A stretch of 64,000 nucleotides of DNA. It comes from Smallanthus sonchifolius (taxonomy: Eukaryota; Streptophyta; Magnoliopsida; Asterales; Asteraceae). A program made the translations under genes and the position numbers. The stretch spans positions 10,650,501 to 10,714,500 of the forward strand of contig CM042044.1 in assembly GCA_023525975.1 (NCBI GenBank), read 5' to 3'. The notes beneath the pieces are model-generated. The model had not been told where the DNA came from. It saw only the letters and a program-made list of their open reading frames with translations, and did not search any database. Within the stretch, counting starts at the first letter, position 1. Each line of letters starts with the position of its first letter. Below are positions 1 to 10,544 of the stretch, in pieces.

Positions 1-2026
1 GTTTTGATCTTGGAATTGAACCACATTGTGATTGTAGGTTATAAATAAAGGAAAACTCAGTAGCTTAGCATCAAATTTCATCATCATTTGTTGAATTTGG
101 AAGGTATAATTCTTGATCAAACTTGTAGTTTAGCTTAAATGATCAAGAACAAACATGTTTTTGGTGGATTTTGTAAATGGTTGATTTGGTACCCAAATTT
201 ATTTTTATACAGTAGAATATGTTTAAAAATGAGGATCTGAAAAATTTGGTTATCTAACTTTTTATAGATTATTTATTAAAATTCACACAAGTTTAATACA
301 TGGAAATTTGGGAAAAATACTTCTGAGTATTGAAAAATTCTGAAAATTTGTCAGTAATTTTTATATGATGAACTAAGATTCCTGTCCAAATTTTACGAAA
401 CTTTGAGTTGTTTAAGTATACGTTTAGTATTTATAAAATTTAAATGGATGATTTAGAGTTTGTATACTTCTGGATAAAATCAGGACTTGAAACTTGGTAT
501 GGGATCTTATATTCACTTAAAACTAATATGGTAAAAATTTGGTGAAGTTTTAATGTGTTTAACTATTTTTCCCGAATTTGTAAATTTTAACAATATTAAA
601 TTCATATTAAATAATCTGGATACTGGAAAAATATGAAAATTGGTCAAAATTGTTTTTTTATATACATGATCAATTGGTATAAATTTCAAGCAGTAACTTT
701 ATGTCTAAATATGACTTTCGAATTATGGTCCATTTAAATTTTATAAAAAGTTATTAATTTTGGAAATTTTTATATAAAATTGATTTTATCAAAATTCTAG
801 GGGATTTTGGACAAAAGTATAACCATATTTAAAATATAAAATTTGACTTTTAAATTGGGTGCTAATATCACACTAAAACCCTAATTTCGGACGAATCTGA
901 TTTTCAAACCGTAAACCGGACTTTACGCGCGTAATCGCGGTTTTGATCATACGAAACCGTGACATGAGATTTTATCAAATGCTACTTTTTAACTACTGAT
1001 GTTATTTATTAAAATCTAAAACTTAAATTTTTAAGGTTATTAATTCATATAAAAGCCGGTTTTACAATTCTTAACGGTTCGTACGCACGTGCACGGGTTT
1101 TGACTATGCAGTTGACTGCATAGCCACTTTTGACTTTTGTTGACTTAGCCACAAATATTAGGTTTCCTAAATAAATTTTGTGTCTACTTATTAGTAGGAC
1201 TCGGTTATGATACCACCGTTGGCTGTTTCACTGTTTTACCGCACTTTTTCGCGTTTCACTCTCAGGTGAGTTTCACGGCCCCACTTTTAAATGTTTACTG
1301 TTTTACGGGGGGAAATTTGTTTCACTACATGTTGTTACTTGGGATTAGGGTTACCTGGGTTTACTTTTAGATGCATTAAGTCTCCACTTTAACGCAATCA
1401 ATTAGCTTGAATAGCCGATGGGAATTATAAATAGTACTATTTGGGTCGACACCCCCGCCCAGGGTTGGTCACGCCAACCAGAATTGTAGGGTCTTTTGGG
1501 CGCATAACTAGCCATAGTAGGTGTTCGCATTTAACACCTGGATACAGGGGAAACAACTAGTCTGACGGTTTTGATTATGGCTCAGGGTAACTAAAATCTT
1601 AACACATGTACTTTATCATCTGCGGATGGTTACTTTTACATTTTGAAATTCATTTACTTATTTTATTGAGACGTAAAACCTGCGTACTCACCAACTATTT
1701 TTATAGTTGACCGTTTTTGAAACATGCTTTTCAGGTAAACATAATTGAAGCAAATGAGTAGTTTGGTGAATTGCTTTTGGGGACTTTCTTTTGGATTATG
1801 ACTTGGTTGTTGGTTTTGTATTCTGCATTTGGGATGTTTGGTTTATGTAGACAACCTGAATTTGTATTTTGGTTTTCGTGGTTTGTATGACACTGTACTT
1901 TCTTGGGTATGTTTGTAGTGGTTCTTTAAAATTTGCAGTGTACCAATTAGCATTATCTTGCGCCTAAGTGTTCGATGCACCGCTCTCGTCTCACCTCCGT
2001 GTTTCCGCCTTCGACGGGGTGTGACA
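1..2026 (-). repeat. LTR (family C), cut by the window edge, inserted into another LTR
   Basis: Read on the minus strand this segment opens at 2026 with TGTCACACCCCG, a typical plant LTR start. At 2027 the sequence switches abruptly to one that matches the LTRs near 11857 and 15798, so this is an insertion into the 3' LTR of the gypsy element. Its other end lies outside the window. No coding sequence is seen. It is AT-rich and contains three perfect short hairpins: CTATGCAG/CTGCATAG (1104-1123), GGTTGG/CCAACC (1463-1479) and AGGTGTT/AACACCT (1519-1539). It could be a solo LTR or the end of a full element. Confidence 0.6.
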
Positions 2027-2268
2027 ATTAGTCACTATACACGTGGCATCACCGGATTGTTTGCTTAGTGACCAAGTAGCGGACCGTTACTACATATCGC
2101 CACCTAATTCTATTTCATAGCGGACCGTTAGGCTTGACCTTAGCGGTGCGCTAAGGTCTAAATTCCCAGATTTTTCACTTTTAACCATAAACTTTAGTAT
2201 ATTTTTACTTATAGTCCCTAGGGTTTACTTTTTGCCAAATATTGGACATTTTTGGGGCAGGTGTTACA
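2027..2268 (-). repeat. 3' LTR remnant of element 1 (LTR1)
   Basis: The end shared by all three LTRs of this array, reading TGTAACACCTG on the minus strand from 2268. Only about 240 bp remain, because another LTR is inserted at 2026/2027. It retains copies of the word TAGCGGACCGTTA that is reiterated in LTR2 and LTR3. Confidence 0.8.
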
Positions 2269-2276
2269 TCCTCCCC
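2269..2276 (-). other. Polypurine tract of element 1
   Basis: Read on the minus strand, GGGGAGGA immediately precedes the LTR start TGTAACA. This is the expected site for plus-strand DNA priming. The same arrangement recurs at 12108-12115 for element 2. Confidence 0.75.
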
Positions 2277-2302
2277 ACCTTGTTTGAAACTCTTCCTCGA
2301 GT

Positions 2303-2736
2303 TTATTCGAACTGGTGTGGATATTTCTTTCTCATTTCAGACTCCAGTTCCCACGTGTACTCAGGTCTACGTCTTGAGTTCCATTTCACTTTCACGATTA
2401 TCAATTTCTTTTTTTCAATCTCTTTTCCTGCCTATCCTCGATTTGCAAAGGTTGTTCCACAAATCTTAACTTTTCATTTACCTATACATCTTGTAGGGGC
2501 ATTACCAGAGATTCATTTGCCAAACATTTGCTCAGATTTGACACATGGAATACATCATGTACTCCATTCATTTCATCTGGTAGCTCGAGTTGATAGGCCA
2601 CAGCCCAACTCTTTTTAGGATTTTGAATGGTCCTATGAATCTAGGAGAATTTTCCTTTCTTTCCAAATCTTACAACACCTTTCCATGGTGAAGCTTTCAA
2701 CAGAACGTTATCACCGACTTTGATTTCTAACGGCTT
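2303..2736 (-). pseudogene. Integrase C-terminus and chromodomain-like tail, element 1
   Basis: Conceptual minus-strand reading follows the integrase with a segment typical of plant chromovirus integrase ends: a VGDNVLLK-like stretch, a GPFKIL motif, a DVFHVSNL motif and finally a short WNSRRRPEYTWE segment before a stop at 2303. That last part resembles the shortened chromodomain of plant Ty3/gypsy elements, proposed to steer integration through histone marks. Stops and small indels interrupt the frame, so only pieces are open. Confidence 0.75.
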
Positions 2737-3684
2737 TCATCTTTTATCAGCATAACTCTTTTCACGAGCCGTTTTCAACCTATCCTTTATTTGGATAACG
2801 TTCTCATTTGTTTCCAGGACTATTTCAGGTCCAGACAACTGATTTTCTCTTATTTCAGACCAACAGATTAGAGTTCTACATTTACGACCGTATAAGGCTT
2901 CAAAAGGAGCGGCATGTATACTCGTATGATAGCTATTGTTATAGGAGAATTCCATTAGAAGTAGGTGGTCATCCCAACTTCCTCCAAGATCTATAACACG
3001 AGCTCTTAACATATCTGCAAGAGTTTGAATTGTTCTTTCGCTCTGCCCGTCCGTCTAAGGATAATAGGCAGTGCTAAGATTCAATTTGGTACCAAGAGAT
3101 TTTTGGAAACTTTGCGAGAACCGAGAAGTGAATCTACTGTCTCTATCTGACACGATAGATAGTGGCACACCGTGTAATGTTACAATTTCATTAACGTATA
3201 ATTGTGCCAACTTATTCTTGCAGAAGGTTTCTTTCATCGGGAGAAAATGAGCAGACTTTGTAAGTCTATCAATGATAACCCAAATTGTATCATTCCCTCG
3301 AATCGTTCGGGGAAGTTTCGTGATAAAGTGCATGGTTATCATTTCCCATTTCCAGACAGGAATTTCAAGTTGCTGTAACAAACCAGACTACTTCTGATGT
3401 TCAGCTTTCACTTAAGAACAGGTCAAACACTTTGCAACATAGATAGCGATATGTTTCTTCATTCCTATCCACCAGTAATTGGCTTTTAGGTTTTTGTACA
3501 TCTTATCGCTTCCAGGATGCATCGTGTATTTGAATTTATGGGCTTCCTCAAGAATTTCTTCACAAGTATTCCCATAGATAGGAACCCAGATTCTTTTATT
3601 CATTCTCAGAATTCCATCGTCTCCTTTGATCAACTGATCAATCATGCCTCCCAATCCTTCTTTCTCAAGGTTGGGTTCTTGCAA
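2737..3684 (-). pseudogene. Integrase, element 1 (broken in three)
   Basis: Three ORF pieces make up the integrase. 3412-3684 carries the zinc-binding HHCC region (ending KCLTCS). 3055-3381 carries the core with SDRDSRFTS. 2737-3012 carries the end of the core with WDDHLLLMEFSYNNS. In the first core piece the acidic residue usual before the FITKLP motif is a histidine (MHFITKLP). A stop replaces the residue after AYYP, where element 2 reads arginine, just before the TDGQSER motif that contains the catalytic glutamate. The enzyme is therefore dead by at least two changes. Confidence 0.9.
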
Positions 3685-3857
3685 AGCAAGTTTCTTAGAT
3701 TCCTTAATACGAGCAATAAGATCGATTTGGAGATCGAGTCTTAAAGCTGAACTCGTTTAGGTTTCTCATGTTCTTTTCTGCTTAAGGCATCTGCTACGAC
3801 ATTGGCTTTTCCTTCATGATAACAGATCTCACAGTCGTAATCATTCAGGACTTCCAT

Positions 3858-5113
3858 CTAACGTCTTTGCCTCATATTCAGTTCCTTCTGACTGAATATA
3901 TACTTCAGGGTTTTGTGATCAGTAAAGATAGTGAATTTGATTCCATAAATATATTGCCTCCATAATTTCAGGGTGAAGATTATGGCACCTAGCTCTAAAT
4001 CATGAGTCGTATAGTTCTTTTCTTGAGTTTTCAGTTGACGAGAAGCATAAGAAATAACCTTGCTTCCTTGCATTAACGGACAACCAAAGCCGGTGTGTGA
4101 AGCATCACGGTAAACTGAGAAGCCTTCATTTCCATCGGGCAAAGCCAATATGGGTGCTTGAGTCAGTTTCTGTTTCAGAGTTTCGAATGCTTTATATTGT
4201 TTGGGTCCCCATTCATACTTGACTGACTTACGGGTCAGAGAAGTTAATGGTACAGCTATTCGAGAGAAATCTTGGATGAATCTTCGATAGTAACCAGCTA
4301 GACCGAGGAAACTACAAACTTCAGTTGATGACTTCGGGATTTCCCATTTAGATATGGCTTCAATTTTGATAGGGTGAACTTGAATACCATTGGCATTGAT
4401 CACATTACCAAGGAATTGAACTTCTGACAGCCAGAATTCACATATCGAGAACTTAGCGTATAGCTTCTCTATTCTCAGAATTTCAAGTAAGATTCTCAGG
4501 TTATTGGCATGATCTTTCTTACTTTGGAATAGATGAGAATATCGTCAATAAATACGATAACGAATTTATCCAAGTATGGTTTATAGACCCGATGCATCAT
4601 ATCCATGAATGCTGCTGGTGCATTAGTAAGTCCAAACGGCATAACCGTAAACTCATAATAACCACATCGAGTTCTGAAAGCGGTTTTAGGAATGTCTTCT
4701 TCCTGAACTTTCAATTGGTGGTAATCAGAACGAAGATCAATTTAAGAAAAGCAACGAGCTCCTTAGAGTGGATAAAAAAGATCATCGATTCGGGGGAGTG
4801 GATAACGAATCTTTATCGTAACCTTGTTCAGTTCACGATAATCAATACACATGCGCATTGATCCGTCCTTCTTCTTAACAAATAATACTGGAGCTCCCCA
4901 AGGTGATGAGCTTGGTCTTATGAATCCTTTTTCCAGTAATTCGTCTAATTGTTTCTTTAATTCTGTCATCTCATTTGGAGCTAATCTGTACGGGGCTTTA
5001 GCAATAGGTGCCATACCGGGTACAAGATTTATTCGAAACTCCAGTTCTCTTTCAGGTGGAATCCCAGGCAGTTCATAAGGAAAAACATCAGAAAATTCAG
5101 CCACAACCGGCAC
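3858..5113 (-). pseudogene. Reverse transcriptase and RNase H, element 1 (broken)
   Basis: 4763-5113 encodes the RT fingers (LLEKGFIRPS, then WGAPVLFVKKKDGS). 4496-4714 encodes the palm, with the MPFGLTNAP motif and the catalytic motif as FIDDILIYS. 3858-4403 encodes the connection and RNase H, with acidic residues visible in YRDASHTGFG, DLELGA and FTDHKTL. The three pieces are separated by stops and frameshifts. In the intact family this makes cDNA from the element RNA inside virus-like particles. Confidence 0.92.
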
Positions 5114-5160
5114 ATCTTCAATCTTAGTCTTAGTGTCGGTAGTTATAGAAACAAGGTATG

Positions 5161-5850
5161 CTAAGCAACGTTTTTCATGTATTTTGTGGCTTTCAGCAAA
5201 GAAATTATTCCAACAGAGTTGGGTAATTTATCGCCATTGATCGTAAGAATATCGCGTTTTGGCGAATGAAGTTCTATTGCCTTTTTATCACATAGGATAC
5301 GGGCTTGGTTAGAGGTTAACCAATCCATTCCTAAGACAATGTCAAAACTTGCCAAAGTCATTGGCAACAATCTTGCAGGTATAACATGTCCGGATAATGT
5401 GATATGGCAATCGTTAAGGATTTCAGAGATTTGGACGAGGTTACCATTGGCAGTCTCTACAACGTATTTCTTTTCTAATTTAGCTAGAGTTTTATTTAAC
5501 AGTCTACAGAATCTATGATCTATAAAACTTTGGTTTGCACCAGAGTCAAATAAAACTCGAACATAAATATCACCAACAAGAAATGTACCCGTAATGACAC
5601 CGGGCATACCTACTGCTTCATGATTATTAAGAATGAATGCCCGCGCATTCTTCTTCACTCTATCTACAGGTTTGGGACCTGTCCCTTCCGTATTCTTCTG
5701 CTTTGGACAATTGATTTTGATGTGACCAGCTTCGCCACAACCAAAGCAAGTAATTTGTTTTCTCCTGAAGCAATCTTCTGCCTTTTGTCCGGGTAATTTA
5801 CAATAATTACAGAAAATTCTAGCACGACATTGCCCTAAGTGCCTCCTTCT
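5161..5850 (-). pseudogene. CCHC zinc knuckle and retropepsin-like protease, element 1
   Basis: The 165-residue ORF 5161-5658 has the aspartic protease signature LFDSGANQSF and a later IVLGMDWL motif, typical of gypsy pepsin-like proteases that process the polyprotein. Upstream (about 5700-5850) are the cysteines of a nucleocapsid knuckle (CFGCGEAGHIKINC). The block is almost indistinguishable by eye from 13694-14371 of element 2. Confidence 0.9.
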
Positions 5851-6041
5851 GCACCTTGGACACTCAGGGATGGAAGAGTTGTTATTTCGAGGAGTAAAAT
5901 TGGATTTCTTGGATCCACTTGGGCCTTACCCAATTATTTCCTTCTTCCTGATTTCTTATCAGGCTAGTTGTTAATGATGCTCCCAGATCCATGGCATCAT
6001 CAAGATTTTTACAATTCGCGACCTTCACCATGTCGCGGATT

Positions 6042-6833
6042 TCACCAATTTGTAAGATGAGGAACTATCCTAGCATACTCCAGGAGTTTAGTAGCATACT
6101 CCTGGTGATTCGTTCCGATCATCCTTAAACTTAAAAATTTCCCTTCAATCTGTTCCCGTTCATTTTTGGGAACGTATTTCTTCTCCACTCTTACCCTAAA
6201 GGCATTCCAGCCCTTAGCATAGGCTGCTTCTCTACGCTTGGTAGCAATGATGTTGTTCCACCATTCCAAAGCTTGATCCTTGAATAAATTTGAGGCATAT
6301 AAAACTTTATGCTCTTCAGCACATTTGCTGATAGCTAAGACTGATTCGGTCTTCTCAATCCACCTTAATGTGGCAATTCCTCCTTCCTTTCCCGAGAAAT
6401 TGTATGGTTTACAATCCTGGAACATCTTGTATGTACAACCTACTACCTTTCTCTTCTTGGCTACATGACCATAATTATTTCCCATACTCTCATCTTCCGA
6501 GGAGTTATAGTAATATTCTTCCTTTTCAGTCTTCTTAGACTTGTGGAAAACAGAACCTTTTGGTTCCAGAGTAATAGGTTTTGACTGGGTTAAAGTTCGG
6601 GTTTGACGAGAATGAATAGATTGAGGAACTGAAGGTTGAACACAAATTCGGTCAACTTGTCTCTTTTCAAGCTCCGTAAAAATTATCGGAAGAGAATCCT
6701 TGATTTCTTCCGTTATCATCTTTTGAAGTTCAACACGAGAGTTATTATTTTCAGCGGCATTTTCTGCTTGCTTCCTTTTTCTTCTTGTGTTTTGAGATGG
6801 TCCAGTTTGTTTTGACATTCTATCAAGATGCAA
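6042..6833 (-). pseudogene. gag capsid region, element 1
   Basis: A 263-residue ORF with a basic N-terminus (RRKRKQAE) followed by a capsid-like retrotransposon gag domain (LRWIEKTESV, FKDQALEWWN, KYVPKNEREQ, FLSLRM, YARIVPHL). A second methionine, MSKQTGP, may be the real start. Compared with element 2 (14590-14640), about 41 bp are missing near 6047, which shifts the frame and ends the ORF early. Confidence 0.85.
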
Positions 6834-6910
6834 TACTTGAATTAAAACAGAATTTTTTTACTGATAAAATATTTTACAAGAAGGAAACATATATGTAAAA
6901 ATCAATATTT

Positions 6911-7338
6911 CTAAAGATTTCTAAAATTCTTCTCTTCAGGAGCTTGAGCTAGATGGGCATTCCGTGCTTCTACTTCAGCCTTTTCTCTTTCCAGTCCAGC
7001 TATCCGGTTTAACAATATTTGTTCCCTCTCACTTCCTAACGTATTTTCATTCCTATGCGGAGTAGGAACAGGAATCGTCTCATAATATGAACATAAGGTA
7101 TATTAGAATCAGCGCGTTCTTCTTCTTCAGGATCATATTTATTTTCATAAGGAATATTAGCATATCTCTCATGAAAATTTTGTGGATAAACAGGAGTGAT
7201 GTTATAGCTTCCAGCAGTTGGAGCAGAATGAAAACTTATAGAAGGATTATAGGGAACACTAGGGTTTCCTATGTCTCCGAGGCTTACGAAAGTAGAACAT
7301 TCAGTTTCCTCATTAAGTTCTATATTTGTTTCATTCAT
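6911..7338 (-). pseudogene. Leader ORFb upstream of gag, coiled-coil tail
   Basis: An ORF in gag sense between the primer-binding site and gag, beginning MNETNIELNEE. A one-base shift near 7085 moves the reading into a second frame that continues to a stop at 6911. That second part is rich in E, R and L (EREQILLNRIAGLEREKAE) and looks like a short coiled coil. I recognise no known domain. It could be an extra gag-like protein or a split N-terminus of gag. Confidence 0.5.
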
Positions 7339-7483
7339 CTTACGGTCAAAGTAATTAGCAGGAGCGAATTTTCAAAGAAAACTAGGACCTTTGCCCTTTC
7401 CAACCATTCTGAAATTAAAAAACAAAAGACACTTTTATTATCACAAAATATGTTACAATATAAAAGCAAAATACAATAAGAAC

Positions 7484-10191
7484 TTAATCCTTCATCAGTT
7501 CCTTCCACAAGGTCTTCAGATGTAACACCCATAATTGAGACACCAATTATTAAAACATTTAAACACACACGAAAGCATTTATCCCAAGAATTTTTTATTT
7601 TTTTATTTTTCTCGCGTACCGCTAGAACCTGGACACCTCCTCTTGGGTACCGCGAGGGAGTCCAACTTTGCCTGCCCTAAAGCCAGGTCTCTCGCGTACC
7701 GCGAGAGAACCCTCCCCGGCTCTCGCGTACCGTGGGGGACCCCTGTAAACAGAAAATTGGGTTTTCTGCCCAGTTCCACACTTAGCCAAATTTCACAAGT
7801 TTTCCACCAAAACATCAAAACACTTAAAACCCCAAACACTTGGGTATTTTGACCATTGCTTTAACACCATATTCATATTGTTAAATCCAACAAGACATCA
7901 AGTTTAATACCTATATACAAAGCAAAATAAAGGATTTTCTTTTAAACCCCCAAAATACCAAAATGCGCACGAGAATCCTTCAACGCTTCAGACTTGACAT
8001 TGACCTACATCGGAGCTTTGCCTATAAATCCACATGAACATTTCACCGTTAGTAATAAAAATAAACATAACAAACAAGTATTTATCACTTGTTTCCACCC
8101 ATTCACCCATTTGACCCGTTTGCACCCATTTGGTCATTTAAGGTTCATAACATTTGTATTTCCACAACAAGTTTCATTTCTTTCATTTAACATTCATATC
8201 CACCATTTCATATCCATTATGGCTCTTAGGCCATAATCTCATATCCATTATGATACTTAGACCATAACCTCTTATCCATTATGATTCATAGATCATAACC
8301 TCATATCCATTATGATTCTTAGATCATAACCTCATTCATACATATCCATTATAGTATTGCACTATAACCACATTCATTCATTTCACATTTCCATTATAGT
8401 AATTCAACTATAACTACATTCATTCACATAACCATTATAGTATTACCACTATAACCATATACATTCAATTACATATATCCATTATAGTATTGTTACTATA
8501 ACTACAGGCATACTTATTACATACTAGTTCATGCCATCATCATACATATTCAATACAACACATTTTATGCATACATATTACACATTCCACCAATTTATCA
8601 TCATTACTAAGTAAGTGCAAAGGCATTTACCTTTTGAGTTAGAAGATCCCACACCACCTTCTAGCTTTGCAATTTGATTACCTAAACATATACACCTAGT
8701 TTAGTAATCTATCATACATATATAATCACATTACAATTTAGTCCACAACTAAATTTCCATTTCCAACCCAAACTGACCCGTTTGGGTTATCCCCATAACC
8801 AAATACCCTCTTTCAACACAAAATCACCTACTTGAGTTTTCTTTCCAATACCTTGACACTAATGTCTCATTCAGTAACTTTTATTAGGTCAATTTGGTGT
8901 TTGTTCAAGTGTCTATTACCACCTAAACACTTAATCTTCACGAATTCATCATTCTAGCATCATGATCCAAACACCCCCAATTTTCACCATATGAACCCTA
9001 ACTTTTCAAAGTCAAAATCAAAGGGTTCTAGGATATTAATTACTACTCTTTACCTTTAGTTTAGCTAGATTATCCACAATCTAACACCAATTAACCACAT
9101 GCATTCAACATTTTCAGATTTCTACAAAACCCACTCACTAACATATTCAAAAGCGAATTTAAAGGGAGATAATCACTTACTTGATGTTAGGAAGGTGTTG
9201 TGTGAGCCAAAACCTTCACAAATCCGAGTTCAAACGCACGATTTAGCTCTACAATCGATTTTATCCTTTTCTCCTCTTGCTATGAACGACCTCAAACAAC
9301 ACAAATGAACTCAATTTTGACTTTTGGCTAGTCAAAATGGCATATTTGCCATGTTACACTTTTGGCCCCTTAACTTTCATTTCACTCATTTCATTCCAAA
9401 ACTAGTTAAAACTAGTATAACTTCATTACAAACTTGAAACCCACTTGTTTCAACTTATTTCTAAAATATTATTGTCTCCATAATATTTTATTATTTATTT
9501 GAAAACGAAGCCCGGATTTTGGTTCTTACATCAGATCCTTTCCATACTCATATATATGCTTCCCATAATACTGGGTTCTTTTCTTATCCACGATTCTCTT
9601 TTTATTTATCTCGTCTGTTTCGTGTAACGAACGATCTAAACATTCGAGATGGGAAGACGGCATAGTATACTTATAACCATATTTAGGAGGAGGATCACGA
9701 ATACCCATCAGCATATCATTATAAGCATGATGACATTCTGGTGGTGATTGGAAATAAGCTTGGTAAGGATCAACATATGGATCATATGTGACCGGGTATC
9801 CAGAGTCGTAAGATTGATAATCAGAACTGTTTGAGATGGGGTTACTGAAAAGATAGTCATTAGGGTTTTCAGAAGCATATTGGTATTGAGGATCTTTAGA
9901 AGGATCTTCTTCAGATGATTGAATCTGACTGGATTGTGCCTCATTACCTTGCACCGACTAAGCAGCAGTATTCCAGTTGCTAAAATCTGATCCAGCATCC
10001 ATCCATTGGCTAGACGAGTGTTGGGATTGTGGGTGGTATTCGGGAGAGTGAGGAAGTACAACAAATGGATCGTCATTATAGTATGTTGAACATATAGGAT
10101 TTTGTTGTGAACCTAAGGGATGATATTCTGGAGATTCTTGCTTAATAGGGTGATTAGGATCGAAATACGGAACAGTATTTCATCCGGACAT
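7484..10191 (-). pseudogene. Leader ORFa upstream of gag, split by a solo LTR
   Basis: An ORF in gag sense starting at an ATG at 10189-10191. It is rich in P, S, Y, Q and N (for example PVTYDPYVDPYQAYF) and ends in a more basic part (KKRIVDKKRTQYYGKHIYEY). It continues across the 7521-9530 insertion to a TAA at 7484-7486 if that insertion and one copy of its TCAGA duplication are ignored. Two in-frame stops, one four codons from the start and one near 9959, are at positions compatible with C-to-T decay. No known domain is recognised. Confidence 0.45.
7521..9530 (+). repeat. Solo LTR, family A/B, with exact TSD
   Basis: Begins TGTAACACCC and ends GGTTCTTACA. It is flanked by the 5-bp duplication TCAGA (7516-7520 and 9531-9535), so both ends are exact; length 2010 bp. 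No coding sequence is seen. Near the TG end (7611-7740) is a CpG-rich cluster of the palindromic word CTCGCGTACCGCGAG and variants. In the middle (8216-8501) is a tandem array of short hairpins. A stretch near 8605-8635 (AAGTAAGTGCAAAG) is shared with the larger solo LTR at 59603-62228, placing both in one family. Confidence 0.9.
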
Positions 10192-10528
10192 CTGCAATCT
10201 TAATATATTAGTACTTATTTTATTTGTAAGACTTAGATACTAAAGCCAGTATCTTAATCTTAGCTAAAGCTCTACAAGGATAGTTATCTTTCAAGAGTAG
10301 TACCTCCAACAGTCATGTTCCCAGGTAAGAGCGACGGGTCAAGGAGAGATTTATACACCGCTCTTTCCTTAGACAGAACACTTCCGTTTGTCAGATAAGT
10401 ACATACCGGTTAGAAGGTCACCTTGTTTTCTTATCTTAAAACCATTATGGTTAAAGCATATTTTTCTTAAAACATTCATGGTTGAAGCATAGATATTAGA
10501 TCCAAGTATCTAATTCGCTAAAACATGT

Positions 10529-10541
10529 GGCTCTGATACCA
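10529..10541 (-). other. Primer-binding site (initiator tRNA-Met type), element 1
   Basis: The minus strand reads TGGTATCAGAGCC, the classic plant LTR-retrotransposon primer-binding site complementary to the 3' end of initiator tRNA-Met. It lies three bases inside the 5' LTR end and fixes both the element's orientation and the LTR boundary at 10545. Confidence 0.92.
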
Positions 10542-10544
10542 ACC

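Noticed and set aside
2232..2618. Plus-strand ORF of 128 codons, also seen at 12071-12458
   Set aside because: It is the reverse strand of the integrase/chromodomain end of the gypsy elements; the minus-strand reading has clear domain motifs.
8216..8501. Array of spaced short palindromes as a CRISPR array
   Set aside because: Plant nuclear context, repeats diverge unit by unit, no unique spacers of constant length and no cas genes; the units are hairpins within an LTR.
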